DNA of 64,000 nucleotides from Thalassotalea sp. Sam97 (GCF_041379765.1 NZ_CP166919.1:930001-994000); one strand, 5' to 3'; positions 9,201-17,904 are shown, numbered from the stretch's first letter. A program made the numbers and translations. Notes: generated from the letters alone by a model not told the origin.

Positions 9201-10415
9201 ATGAAACGTGTCGTAATTACAGGTATTGGTATTGTATCGAGTATTGGTAACAATGCTGAAGAAGTTCTGGATTCATTAAAAGTTGGTCGTTCTGGTATTA
9301 GTAAATCAGAAAGCTTTGTAGAAAAAGGGCTTCGTAGCCAAGTTTGGGGTAAGCCAAACATCGAGCCAAAAGATCACATCGACCGCAAAATATTTCGCTT
9401 TATGGGCGATGCGGCAGGTTATGCATACATCGCAATGGAAGAAGCGATTAAAGACGCTAAGTTAACTGACGATCAAGTATCAAACTACCGTACTGGTTTA
9501 GTTGCCGGCTCTGGTGGTGCGTCATCACTTAACGTTGTTAACTCTGCCGATACCCTTCGCGAAAAAGGCGTTAAACGTGTTGGCCCATATGCGGTACCAA
9601 AAACTATGTCATCGACATGTTCAGCATGCTTGGCAACACCGTTTAAGATTTTAGGTAATAACTACTCAATCAGTTCAGCGTGTGCAACGTCTGCACACTG
9701 TATTGGTCATGCGGCGGAGTTAATTCAACTAGGTAAGCAAGATATTGTTTTCGCTGGTGGTGGTGAAGAAGTTGATTGGTCATTAGCCATGATGTTTGAT
9801 GGCATGGGCGCATTATCAACTAAATATAATGACACACCAGAAAAAGCATCGCGTACCTACGATGCAAGCCGTGACGGCTTTGTTATCTCTGGCGGTGGCG
9901 GTATGGTTGTTGTTGAAGAGTTAGAGCACGCTCTTGCTCGTGGCGCACACATTTACGCTGAAATCGTTGGTTACGGCGCTACCTCTGATGGTTATGATAT
10001 GGTCGCACCAAGTGGTGAAGGCGCCGTTCGTTGTATGCAACAAGCAATGGAAGGCGTTGAAGGTAAAATTGATTACTTAAACACCCATGGTACATCAACA
10101 CCTGTTGGCGATGTTAAAGAGCTTGGCGCTATTCAAGAGGTGTTTGGTCACGATTGCCCAGCGATTTCTGCGACTAAAGCCATGACTGGTCATGCCCTAG
10201 GTGCCGCTGGTGTTCATGAAGCCATTTACACCATGCTAATGATGGAGCATAACTTCATCGCGCCATCAATCAACATTGATGAGCTTGACGAAAAAGCAGA
10301 AGGTTTGAATATTATCCGTGAACCACAAGAAGCGAATATTGACTTAGCGATGTCGAACAGCTTTGGTTTTGGTGGTACGAACTCAACCTTAGTATTGAAA
10401 AAATTCCAAGGCTAA
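9201..10415 (+). CDS. fabB: Beta-ketoacyl-ACP synthase I
   Basis: FabB condenses malonyl-ACP with acyl-ACP and is needed for unsaturated fatty acid elongation. The 404-residue protein has the Cys-His-His triad: C161 in [12 protein letters not shown]296 in [11 protein letters not shown] and H331 in GHALGAAG. I chose the ATG at 9201 ([16 protein letters not shown]), which matches the enteric start; an in-frame ATG at 9156 would add 15 unrelated residues. No strong Shine-Dalgarno is visible before it. An 8-bp inverted repeat AACCATGT/ACATGGTT (9152-9159 / 9185-9192) ends just upstream of the start. No clear FabR or FadR site was seen. Confidence 0.95.
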   Translation: MKRVVITGIGIVSSIGNNAEEVLDSLKVGRSGISKSESFVEKGLRSQVWGKPNIEPKDHIDRKIFRFMGDAAGYAYIAMEEAIKDAKLTDDQVSNYRTGLVAGSGGASSLNVVNSADTLREKGVKRVGPYAVPKTMSSTCSACLATPFKILGNNYSISSACATSAHCIGHAAELIQLGKQDIVFAGGGEEVDWSLAMMFDGMGALSTKYNDTPEKASRTYDASRDGFVISGGGGMVVVEELEHALARGAHIYAEIVGYGATSDGYDMVAPSGEGAVRCMQQAMEGVEGKIDYLNTHGTSTPVGDVKELGAIQEVFGHDCPAISATKAMTGHALGAAGVHEAIYTMLMMEHNFIAPSINIDELDEKAEGLNIIREPQEANIDLAMSNSFGFGGTNSTLVLKKFQG

Positions 10416-10447
10416 ATAGAGCTGCGTAGCAGATCTTAAATGAATAT

Positions 10448-10480
10448 AAAGGGGCGCTAATAACATAGCGCCCTTTTGTT
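10448..10480 (+). terminator. Intrinsic terminator of fabB
   Basis: AAAGGGGCGCTA pairs with TAGCGCCCTTTT (10448-10459 / 10466-10477) with one G-T wobble, followed by GTTTT. Confidence 0.85.
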
Positions 10481-10527
10481 TTATCGGAGCTTATGCTGAG
10501 TCAGCTCTAAACGCTAAAAGTGAGTAT

Positions 10528-11096
10528 CTAGGTCTCAGCAAAGCGTTTAAAGTCGTTTTCGATATCTGGATTTTTTAATACGTCATAACAAACAAAGGTA
10601 GGCAGCGGACTCATACCAAAAAAGCGAAAATTAGCATGCATATGAAGCATTAAATCATCAACGCTTTTCCCTTGAAATAAATACTCATCGTCATCCTCAA
10701 AGGCTTCTTTGGGGCATTGAATGTTAGCGACAACATGTACTTAGCATTTCCTTTCGTACCACCTGTGCCATAGTTCTTTTTTGGTTGTTTAGAAGTTCTA
10801 CCGTCAAAGTTGCATAACACGCCTTGCATACCAGCACTGAACACCTCATCCATATACTTTTTAAACGACCAAGGGATAGTCATCCAATTGACTGGTGCTT
10901 GCAGAATGATGTTTTCGGCCCAAGCGAGGTGCACAAGCTGCTCTTCAACATCAATGGCATCTTGCATGGTGACTATACGTACATCATGGCCTTTACCACG
11001 TAAATTGGCATTAGCTTGCTCAACTAAAGAGGCATTTAAACGGCCTTAGGAAAATGGCGATTTTTCGTGGGCATTAATGATTAGCACATTACTCAT
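10528..11096 (-). pseudogene. NAD(P)H-dependent flavin oxidoreductase (MdaB-like), inactivated
   Basis: The three frame segments together make a full-length flavodoxin-fold quinone reductase: MSNVLIINAHEKSPFS, then GRLNASLVEQANANLRGKG, DVEEQLVHLAWAENIILQA, WMTIPWSFKKYMDEVF, then [15 protein letters not shown] and [16 protein letters not shown]. Two lesions break it. There is an in-frame TAA at 11046-11048 after HEKSPFS. There is also an apparent one-base loss in the GCCCC run near 10715, where the intact frame would read NAP-K-EAF. The rest is well preserved, so inactivation looks recent; an assembly error is possible for the frameshift but would not explain the stop. The largest intact piece spans 10650-10967. 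Confidence 0.75.
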
Positions 11097-11276
11097 TCGA
11101 TACTCCATAACAAATAAAATAACCACTAACAATGGCGCTAGTAGTTAGTTGGTATTGGCTCGGTTTTGGGCATTTTAGGGCAAAGTGTAGTAAAAATATG
11201 GCAGATTGTTAGCTGGAAAGCATCTGTAATGATGAGGCTATCTATTGAAGAATTTTGTGGCCTAAGTCCTTACTTT

Positions 11277-11378
11277 TTATAGAGCATTAAGATCCCATTG
11301 AACTCCTAACTTTGTACGTTCGATATTTGAGTGTCCTAGCATGTGTGTGAGGTTAATTTGTACTGCCAAATTTGTCAC
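11277..11378 (-). pseudogene. Possible tyrosine-recombinase C-terminal remnant
   Basis: A 33-codon minus-strand stretch between stops contains QINLTHMLGHSNIERT followed by KLGVQWDLNAL. The LGHSNI-x-x-T string is the box II region of phage-type integrases. The catalytic Tyr expected a few residues later is absent here (KLG where a Y is usual), and no start codon or upstream domain is present. It lies in a non-coding gap between a broken oxidoreductase and an orphan gene. Identification rests on a single short motif. Confidence 0.35.
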
Positions 11379-11400
11379 TTATCATACTTGTCAAAATAAC

Positions 11401-11460
11401 TTGGTGGTTTTGTTGGTTGATTTTAATGGTTTTTTTTGGTTTTATGGTGGTTGGGTGGAT
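11401..11460 (+). other. Cytosine-free G/T-rich tract upstream of orphan gene
   Basis: All 60 bases lack cytosine; the tract is mostly T with GG doublets. It ends with GGTGGTTGGGTGG at 11446-11458, which could form a two-layer G-quadruplex. It lies 94-153 bases before the start of the next gene. No promoter could be assigned. The rest of the 11097-11553 gap, other than the integrase-like remnant, shows nothing I recognise. Confidence 0.5.
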
Positions 11461-11553
11461 ATGCTTGTGTATATTATGGTTAAGTATGTGCAACCAATAG
11501 TCTAACAAATATCAAATATGTTTAAGGAAAATAATAAGAACAAGGAAATAACT

Positions 11554-12444
11554 ATGACCGATAATAACTCAGCAGTACTAGCTCAAGAACCTCAAGAGAT
11601 CTCGTTTCAAGAAGAAATGCAACGAGAAATGGTGTTACAAGCTCGAAAGAAAGTGCTTGAAAAGAAGATTTTTTCAGGCATTCAAGAATTTTCCCGAAGT
11701 TGTATTCACGAAAAGTTTTATAAAGTAACCAATAAAGGGCGAAAGGAGTACATTCAAATACAATGGCGTCATTTCATTTTACGTGAGCACGAAAAAGACA
11801 AAGATGTTATCACCACCGTAAGACAAACCAAAGGTCAGACTATTCGGGGTACTAAGTATGTTAAGGATGTCGATGTTCAGCAAACAACCATTCATTACGA
11901 TTATATTAGCGCTGAAGATCATGATGGCAATTTGCATAATTTTAGATTGCAAGACATGCAATTAGATAAATTGCCTCGTGATCATATTATTACTCTAGGT
12001 TGGGTCTACCACAGTAAAACCAATTCAGATAAAAATGATGTTGTATCTGAAGGAAGTGTGCTTGGTCAAAATTGGGATGGCGAACTGCAGCCAACCATTA
12101 TTGTAGTTCACCCGCAAGCTGAATCTGATGGTTTATCATCGGCACAATGGATGAAAGCTGAAAAATTTCAAGATGCTATTGCCGATAATGGCATTGGTTT
12201 TTGGCATCTTGCTTGGCTATTACCAATTGCCAGTTGCTTTATGATGGGAGCCCGATATTTTGAAAACGTAGGCTTTGCTCTATCGGCTATCGGTATAGGT
12301 GTAGCAGGTATTGTTAAAGCTATTCGTTATTTTCAGTTGAAGAAGCAGATGGGAACGTTCTCTGAATGGCTATCTGATGAAATTAAGGGCTTTACGTCAA
12401 AATCTGAAGGTTTAATGACGTCTATAATAAGCAAGTTACAGTAA
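11554..12444 (+). CDS. Hypothetical protein with C-terminal membrane hairpin
   Basis: I do not recognise this 296-residue protein. The N-terminal two-thirds is charged and hydrophilic, with Lys/Glu-rich helices at residues 15-60. It is followed by a mixed, probably globular region. Two hydrophobic segments lie close together near residues 212-255 (FWHLAWLLPIASCFMMGA and VGFALSAIGIGVAGIVKAI). A short cytoplasmic-looking tail follows. The ATG at 11554 is preferred over 11518 because an AAGGAA lies about 7 nt upstream. It stands alone in a decayed, AT-rich pocket and looks like accessory DNA. Confidence 0.6.
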   Translation: MTDNNSAVLAQEPQEISFQEEMQREMVLQARKKVLEKKIFSGIQEFSRSCIHEKFYKVTNKGRKEYIQIQWRHFILREHEKDKDVITTVRQTKGQTIRGTKYVKDVDVQQTTIHYDYISAEDHDGNLHNFRLQDMQLDKLPRDHIITLGWVYHSKTNSDKNDVVSEGSVLGQNWDGELQPTIIVVHPQAESDGLSSAQWMKAEKFQDAIADNGIGFWHLAWLLPIASCFMMGARYFENVGFALSAIGIGVAGIVKAIRYFQLKKQMGTFSEWLSDEIKGFTSKSEGLMTSIISKLQ

Positions 12445-12503
12445 CCATTTGACACTGATATATTAAAGCTAGTAGCTATAGTTTCTTTCAAAACTAAACG
12501 ATC

Positions 12504-12546
12504 TAAGCTATCAATTATTTTGAAGTAGTTGATAGCTTATGATTTT
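12504..12546 (+). terminator. Hairpin terminator after the orphan gene
   Basis: TAAGCTATCAA and TTGATAGCTTA (12504-12514 / 12529-12539) form an 11-bp stem with a 14-nt loop, followed by TGATTTTTG. A second small inverted repeat AAACTC/GAGTTT lies near 12630-12650. The rest of the 12445-12772 gap holds nothing else I can identify. Confidence 0.6.
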
Positions 12547-12772
12547 TGGGCTACGAGATTTAGTTCTTGCTAACTTTCACTCTAACTGTTTTTAGCTGAG
12601 CGTCCTGTTCGCCGAATTACCCTTAGATCAAACTCTTATTCTGAGTTTGGTTTAGCTACATAAAAAGTGCCACCATGTTACAAAGTTCGTTGGGATGTCA
12701 AAATTAAGTGGTAATTTTACTTTGCCCTATACGCAAGCCTGAACTGGTGGCGAGCACATTGTTGTCAGTCTT

Positions 12773-13489
12773 TTAGCTATTTCTCCCTTTAGGCCATGCC
12801 AATTGCCAAGGTTTATCCAGTTTTTCGGCCTTAATAATCGGTGCTGCAAGGTCGAATAATTCACCAGGCATATCATCGCAAACAAGTTCAATGCGTTGTT
12901 CTTGATAATCAAAGGCAATGGCATAGGCATGCAAATAACCACGGTCACATTTGTCTTGGCCGTTGTATGTTGGGTCGCCAGCAATAGGACTGCCTAAACT
13001 ATTTAATGCGACACGAATTTGATGGGTTCTGCCAGTCAGCGGTTTAAGTAAAAACAAGCGTAAGCCATTACTTATGCTGTAGCTAAAAAAGCGTGTCTTC
13101 GCCGGGTTGTCAGTGCTGCGCAGTAATTTATAACTGCCGCGTCGGCTTTTAGCCATGTCCCCTTGGACTAAGCCTTGTTTCTTTTTCGGTTTGTGTTTGC
13201 TCACGGCGAGATAATATTTTTCGATACTGTGGCTCGCAAATAACTCGCCAAACAGTCTTGCTGCTTCAATATTTTTAGCAAAGATTAAAATGCCTGAGGT
13301 TATTTTATCAAGGCGATGAACAGGATATAGCTCGCTGATATTGAGCTGTTGTTTAAGCGCAGTAAATACGCCCGAGCCAACATCACCTTCATCATGAAAG
13401 TTGACGTTGGCATCTTTATTAATGACCAAAAAATCAGCGTGGTCATATACAATTTTTATCGTCATAGTATGTATTGCCTTATTAGGCAC
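12773..13489 (-). CDS. RluA-family pseudouridine synthase (TIGR01621-like)
   Basis: This RNA-modifying enzyme isomerises uridine in an unidentified rRNA or tRNA. The catalytic motif HRLDKITSG is present, with the nucleophilic Asp at residue 61 of the long form. GRTHQIRVAL and GDPTYNG are also typical. No S4 domain is present, consistent with the short single-domain subgroup. Two starts are plausible: GTG at 13489 with AAGG 5 nt upstream, or ATG at 13465 (MTIKIVYDHADF), nearer the family start. It lies 11 nt after the nhaC-like gene and is probably its operon partner. Confidence 0.88.
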   Translation of the reverse strand: MPNKAIHTMTIKIVYDHADFLVINKDANVNFHDEGDVGSGVFTALKQQLNISELYPVHRLDKITSGILIFAKNIEAARLFGELFASHSIEKYYLAVSKHKPKKKQGLVQGDMAKSRRGSYKLLRSTDNPAKTRFFSYSISNGLRLFLLKPLTGRTHQIRVALNSLGSPIAGDPTYNGQDKCDRGYLHAYAIAFDYQEQRIELVCDDMPGELFDLAAPIIKAEKLDKPWQLAWPKGRNS

Positions 13490-13500
13490 GGATACCTTAT

Positions 13501-14859
13501 TTACAGAAACGCACCAACGATGAAAAAGCCGATGATGGTTAGTAGTGCAGCAAAGACAGTATACGGTAATTGTGTTCGCACATGCTCGTAATGATCACAA
13601 CCTGAGGCAATGGACGCGACAACCGTCGAGTCTGAAATTGGTGAAGCGTGATCGCCAAACACACCACCAGAGAGTACCGCGGCCACTAAAAATGACACAG
13701 GAACGTTCACATCCAGAGCAATAGGTACCGCTATCGGGATCAGTAAAGCGAATGTACCCCACGAGGTACCAGTGGCAAAGGCCATAAGCCCAGCGACCAG
13801 GAATATTAGCGGTGCGATATAGATAACTGGAAATTCAGGATTGATTAAGTTGGCAACATAGGTGCCCGTGCCTAATGCGCCAATCGCATCACCAAAGGCA
13901 AACGATAACACTAATATAAGCACCGCAGGAGCCATATTTTTAATGCCTGCAACGAAGCCTTGAGCGACTTCTTTTACGCTCATTAATTTGTAAGCGAAAA
14001 TCATTACCATCAATAGTGCGATAGCGGTAACGCTCGATACAAAAACTGAAAACGCCCCCGCGCCACGGCGAATATCACCGTTACCAGTAATGTACATAAG
14101 CGCAATGGTTAGCCCTAACAAGGTTAACATCGGCAGCCACATTACCCGTGCCTTTGCCGTTTTATGCTCTGTATCTGCAACTTGTTCTAGCACTTTTGCT
14201 TCAGACAGCGCTAATGGCCCATATAGTTTACCTGTATAAGCTGTGTAGTAGGCTAGCAGGACGGCAATGATGGCGTAAAAGTTATAACTAAGTGTGCCAA
14301 TAAGTACGCCTACCGGGTCGCCAAGATTGTATCCGTCTAACAGCCCCAGTAAATAAGCCCCCCAGCCGTTAATTAAAAATAATACGCTGATAGGCGAACA
14401 GGTCGAGTCGATTAAATAGGCAAGTTTGGCTCGACTCATTTTATGGGTATCAAATAGCTTTTGTGAAGCCATACCGGCAGAAAACATCGATAGGTTAGTG
14501 TCGGTAAATATGCTGGTGCCGACAACGGTCGGTAGCAAGCTCGCTTGTCGTTTGGTTTTTACTAAATTGAGGTTGGCGAGATTATCGATAAAACCATGCA
14601 CGGCACCAGAGCGGTTCATTAACTCGACTAAGGCACCTATTAATAAACTAAAGGCAATAATTTGCGTGTTATAGGTCGAACTGAAAATGTTCAGTATCGA
14701 CATCGCTGTGTCACCAGTTGCGGTAAACGGGTTATAGTTCGCAATCAGGAGAAAACATAAAAAAATACCGCAAAGTAAGGCTATGGTGGCATTTTTTCGC
14801 CAAATGGCTATGGCGATTGCGGCAATTGGCGGCAGTAAAGTTAAGGCTGAATCAAGCAT
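13501..14859 (-). CDS. Na+/H+ antiporter, NhaC family
   Basis: This polytopic inner-membrane protein of 452 residues has about 11-12 hydrophobic segments. It exchanges Na+ for protons, or in some relatives carries small organic acids. Supporting stretches are GTSIFTDTNLSMFSAGM, DSTCSPISVLFLINGWG and the C-terminal FATGTSWGTFALLIPIA followed by GGVFGDHASPISDSTV. These are the conserved NhaC/YfcC-type half-sites. Start ATG at 14859 has no strong Shine-Dalgarno. Marine bacteria commonly carry several such antiporters. Exact substrate is not predictable. Confidence 0.88.
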   Translation of the reverse strand: MLDSALTLLPPIAAIAIAIWRKNATIALLCGIFLCFLLIANYNPFTATGDTAMSILNIFSSTYNTQIIAFSLLIGALVELMNRSGAVHGFIDNLANLNLVKTKRQASLLPTVVGTSIFTDTNLSMFSAGMASQKLFDTHKMSRAKLAYLIDSTCSPISVLFLINGWGAYLLGLLDGYNLGDPVGVLIGTLSYNFYAIIAVLLAYYTAYTGKLYGPLALSEAKVLEQVADTEHKTAKARVMWLPMLTLLGLTIALMYITGNGDIRRGAGAFSVFVSSVTAIALLMVMIFAYKLMSVKEVAQGFVAGIKNMAPAVLILVLSFAFGDAIGALGTGTYVANLINPEFPVIYIAPLIFLVAGLMAFATGTSWGTFALLIPIAVPIALDVNVPVSFLVAAVLSGGVFGDHASPISDSTVVASIASGCDHYEHVRTQLPYTVFAALLTIIGFFIVGAFL

Positions 14860-15191
14860 GCATCATATAAACCAAAAAAATTCTGTCGTTAACTTTACAA
14901 GGCTATGTTGCTAAATACAAAGAATAACTCAACTAAACAGACTTATGGCGGTTATAACGCTTTAATCTTAAACGGATATCGCAACACAATTCGATATAAC
15001 GATAGGTTAGCAACGGTCGTCGTTATTTGATGCAACGATTTTTACCTTAACCAACGATGAGTTTTGAAAAAAAGTCCATGAATTGATTGAATTTAGGTAT
15101 ACTCGTACGCATATAAGATTATCAGACTATAATTGCTAAACCCTCATAAACACTATGATTGTTTGGCATAACACTGCCTTTAGGAGCAATT
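14860..15191. other. nhaC / gshA divergent intergenic region
   Basis: This 332-nt gap holds the promoters of the divergent antiporter and gshA genes. TATACT near 15100 could be a -10 element for gshA but lacks a good -35 at the right distance. No repeat or RNA gene is visible. Confidence 0.4.
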
Positions 15192-16760
15192 TTGGCGTTA
15201 ACTATTGCAGATATTACCTCGGCTATTGCTGAACAGAACCTTGACTCATTAACCTCGATTAAACGTGGTGTGGAACGAGAAACGCTACGCATCCAACCTG
15301 ACGGTAAATTATCCTTACAAGGTCATAACAAGGCCCTCGGCAGTGCTTTAACTCATAGCTTGATTACCACAGATTACTCAGAAAGTTTACTGGAGTTTAT
15401 CACTCCAGCGACCGAGTCGATTGACGATAGTTTAGATCAATTAAAAGATATTCAAAAATTTACCTTAGATAACATCGATGGTGATTGGTTTTGGCCAATG
15501 AGCATGCCTTGTGTCGTCGAAAGCGAAGAGCAAATCCAATTAGCTCAATACGGTACATCGAATATAGGTCGAATGAAAACCGTATATCGCCAAGGGCTGA
15601 AAAATCGTTATGGTTCTATGATGCAAGTAATCGCCGGTATTCACTTTAACTTTTCCTTTTCAGACGATTTTTTCGCGACCTTACAGTCGATATTAGGCGA
15701 TAAACAAACGGCACAAGACTTTATCTCGGATCGCTACTTTGCCTTGATCCGAAACTACAAACGCTTTGGCTGGTTAATTCCGTATTTATTCGGTAGCTCA
15801 CCTGCGCTGTGCCCTAGTTTTTTACAAGGCCGCGAGTACAATTTACCATTTAAAGAAACGCCAAAAGGTTGTTTGTATTTAGAGCACGCAACATCGCTGC
15901 GCATGAGTGATTTAGGCTACACCAATTCATCGCAGTCAGCGCTTAAAATCTGTAACAACTCACTGCAAAGCTACGTTGAGTCGGTGCAAAACGCCATTAC
16001 CTTACCTTCTGCGGAATTTGCTAAAATTGGCGTCAAGGTTGATGGTGAATATCAGCAGTTAAATGACAATGTACTGCAAATTGAAAACGAGCTGTACGCA
16101 CCAATCCGTCCTAAACGTGTGGCTAAGTCAGGACAAAAACCTTCAGAGGCGTTAAAAGAAGGTGGAGTTGAGTACATTGAAGTTAGAGCGATGGATGTCA
16201 ACCCGTTTACAAGTACAGGTATCAGTAAGCAACAAATGCAGTTCTTAGATGTGTTCATTACGTATTGTTTATTAAAAGAGAGTCCCGCAGTGACACTTGA
16301 ACAAAAAAACGTATTTATCGAAAACACCAATAAAGTGATTGTTGAAGGGCGCAAACTTGGATTGCGGCTCAATGACAAAGGCATTGATAAAACGATTCCT
16401 GAATGGGGCAACGAGATCTTTACGGAGTTAACTTACATTGCTGAGTTATTTGATAAGGCTTATAACACCAGCGATTACTCTGCTGTTATTGCTGCTGAGC
16501 ATAGCAAGATAAATGACCCAACATTGACGCCATCTGCGAAAATATTACAAGACTTGATGCGCGGTGAGCAGAGCATTGTCGGTTGGGCACTGGATAAAGC
16601 CAAGGCGTTTCGAGCAGAGTTAAAAGATCACCCTTATAGCTACTTCAGCGAACAACAATTTGGTGAGATGGCACAAGCGTCTTTAGACAAACAATTACAG
16701 ATAGAGCAAAGCGATACGTTGAGCTTTGATGATTTTTTGCAAGATTATTTTAAAAAGTAA
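15192..16760 (+). CDS. gshA: Glutamate-cysteine ligase
   Basis: GshA makes gamma-glutamylcysteine, the first and rate-limiting step of glutathione synthesis. The 522-residue length is close to E. coli GshA (518). Typical segments are IKRGVERETLRIQPDG, LGSALTHSLITTDYSESLLEFITP, VIAGIHFNFS and YIEVRAMDVNPF. I chose a TTG start at 15192 because TAGGAG ends 5 nt upstream and family similarity begins there. The in-frame TTG at 15159 would add 11 residues ahead of that ribosome binding site. The gene is monocistronic with a very strong terminator. Confidence 0.95.
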   Translation: MALTIADITSAIAEQNLDSLTSIKRGVERETLRIQPDGKLSLQGHNKALGSALTHSLITTDYSESLLEFITPATESIDDSLDQLKDIQKFTLDNIDGDWFWPMSMPCVVESEEQIQLAQYGTSNIGRMKTVYRQGLKNRYGSMMQVIAGIHFNFSFSDDFFATLQSILGDKQTAQDFISDRYFALIRNYKRFGWLIPYLFGSSPALCPSFLQGREYNLPFKETPKGCLYLEHATSLRMSDLGYTNSSQSALKICNNSLQSYVESVQNAITLPSAEFAKIGVKVDGEYQQLNDNVLQIENELYAPIRPKRVAKSGQKPSEALKEGGVEYIEVRAMDVNPFTSTGISKQQMQFLDVFITYCLLKESPAVTLEQKNVFIENTNKVIVEGRKLGLRLNDKGIDKTIPEWGNEIFTELTYIAELFDKAYNTSDYSAVIAAEHSKINDPTLTPSAKILQDLMRGEQSIVGWALDKAKAFRAELKDHPYSYFSEQQFGEMAQASLDKQLQIEQSDTLSFDDFLQDYFKK

Positions 16761-16843
16761 TATTTTTTGGGAACTAAATGAACCGCAGTAACTCTTAGAT
16801 AATGTAAGACATTTGATTTCCTTATGAATGACACACGCAGTTT

Positions 16844-16871
16844 GAGCACCTCCTTAGGTGCTCTTTTTTTT
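16844..16871 (+). terminator. Intrinsic terminator of gshA
   Basis: A perfect stem GAGCACCT / AGGTGCTC with a CCTT loop is followed by eight T residues. Confidence 0.95.
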
Positions 16872-16968
16872 AGTTGCTGTTTTTTGAGGTATTTGTTACG
16901 AAATTCAGCGTTGTTTTTGGTCATATAAAAACAACTAGAACCTCCCTTTTGATTTAAAACCACACATA

Positions 16969-17233
16969 ATACCAATTACACTAAGTTTGTGGCCAACTCT
17001 GAGTTAGAGCAGAGGTTCAGCTACAACATAGATTTCATTGAAATAGTCATTCTATATTAATGAAATATAGGGCCGTAAATAGGCCTCAGGCAAACTCCCT
17101 ATGGGTCAGTTTTAAAGGCTTTTATGCTGCGTAACTGATTTTGACAATGGAATAACCATTCTCTGCAATCAAAGCCTTGCTTAAAAGCCTTTAAATTCTC
17201 ACTGAGTGAGCAATAACTTAATGTGATTGGTAT
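16969..17233. repeat. MITE-like repeat, full-length copy (~265 bp)
   Basis: The ends are inverted: ATACCAATTACACTAAGT on the left, and ACTTAATGTGATTGGTAT on the right whose reverse complement matches 16 of 18 bases. Inside, a 17-bp near-perfect inverted repeat pairs TTTAAAGGCTTTTATGC (17111-17127) with GCTTAAAAGCCTTTAAA (17179-17195). The element contains no reading frame. A deleted derivative lies at 29808-29871 and shares both ends. This fits a non-autonomous, structured transposable repeat common in Colwelliaceae-type genomes; the family name is unknown to me. No certain target duplication is visible. Confidence 0.75.
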
Positions 17234-17526
17234 AAGCGCAACACTTACTACGTATTATTTATAACGTGTGATGGGGTTACAACTGGGAATACAGATAGTG
17301 ACGTTGTCTCTCTATGGTTTTTATCTACTCTATAGCGCTTATCTGTGGAACTGAGCTATGTTGTTTATCTATGTTGCGTTCTGGGATGTCACTTTTAAAT
17401 ATGGCTGGTCTTGCTAACCCTTTGTAACAAACGTTGCCGATATTCTGGCGGCAGGGCACCCTGTTTGTTTAGAACAAGCCAACAAAAGGCTACCGGTAGG
17501 CACAATAAAGTAAATAAATCGCAGAC
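17234..17526. other. Intergenic stretch between MITE and small-RNA units
   Basis: Nothing recognisable is present in these 293 bases: no open reading frame with a ribosome binding site, no repeat and no strong hairpin. Confidence 0.4.
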
Positions 17527-17591
17527 AAAAAAAAGCGCGTTACTTGACGCGCTGTTAATGTAAAAGCAGTCCAGGGAAAAATTGCTTTCAT
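17527..17591 (-). ncRNA. Candidate small RNA, unit B
   Basis: On the minus strand a stem AGCGCGT / ACGCGCT (17547-17553 / 17534-17540) with a CAAGTA loop is followed by eight or nine T residues: a strong intrinsic terminator with no gene upstream. A TTGAAC element (17619-17624, minus strand) lies 28 nt before an ATGAAA at 17586-17591, and unit A has exactly the same spacing. The predicted transcript is about 65 nt and contains a pyrimidine-rich TTTTTCCCTGG. A long U tail after a stable stem is typical of Hfq-binding small RNAs. Transcription is inferred, not shown. Confidence 0.5.
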
Positions 17592-17747
17592 GAAGTAAGA
17601 CGTCGCGTCAGTTTAAAAGTTCAAAATTATTTTGTTTTTTTATACAAGTTTATAACATGCTGATGTAGAGCTATTTGAGGTTAACGCGCAAAGGTAGAGT
17701 ATTGTAGGCTTATACAGCGATAGGCTTTTTTTCGTTGAGTTTTAGGC

Positions 17748-17806
17748 AAAAAAAAGCACCTTACTTGAAGGTGCAAAATTAAACCAAGGAGAAATAAATA
17801 TTTCAT
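17748..17806 (-). ncRNA. Candidate small RNA, unit A
   Basis: The minus strand has a stem GCACCTT / AAGGTGC (17768-17774 / 17756-17762, loop CAAGT) followed by eight T residues. TTGAAC at 17834-17839 lies 28 nt before ATGAAA at 17801-17806, the same layout as unit B. The predicted transcript is about 59 nt and contains TTTCTCCTTGG, which is complementary to a Shine-Dalgarno-like AAGGAGAAA. The two units look like diverged tandem duplicates. The -10 hexamers (GTCATA in A, GTCTTA in B at 17-nt spacing) are poor matches to consensus. Confidence 0.5.
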
Positions 17807-17847
17807 AATATATGACCCGGTATATCTAAATTAGTTCAAAATAAATT

Positions 17848-17875
17848 AAAAAAGTTTGCTAAATCTGGCAAACTT
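17848..17875 (-). terminator. Minus-strand hairpin upstream of small-RNA unit A
   Basis: AAGTTTGC and GCAAACTT (17852-17859 / 17868-17875) form a perfect 8-bp stem with an 8-nt loop. On the minus strand it is followed by a T run, so it could terminate antisense transcription before unit A. It could instead be an operator for the lipoprotein gene that starts 30 bases away. Confidence 0.5.
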
Positions 17876-17904
17876 ACGGTATTGCCTCTTTAAATCCTAT
17901 AGCG

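Noticed and set aside
15155..15232. A 25-codon frame MIVWHNTAFRSNFGVNYCRY... ending in Cys, overlapping the gshA start
   Set aside because: It looked like a Cys-sensing leader, but it has no ribosome binding site, its Cys codons come from the gshA coding region read in another frame, and no terminator hairpin follows.
16745..16975. 76-codon minus-strand frame after gshA
   Set aside because: It covers the gshA terminator, has no ribosome binding site and no recognisable motif.
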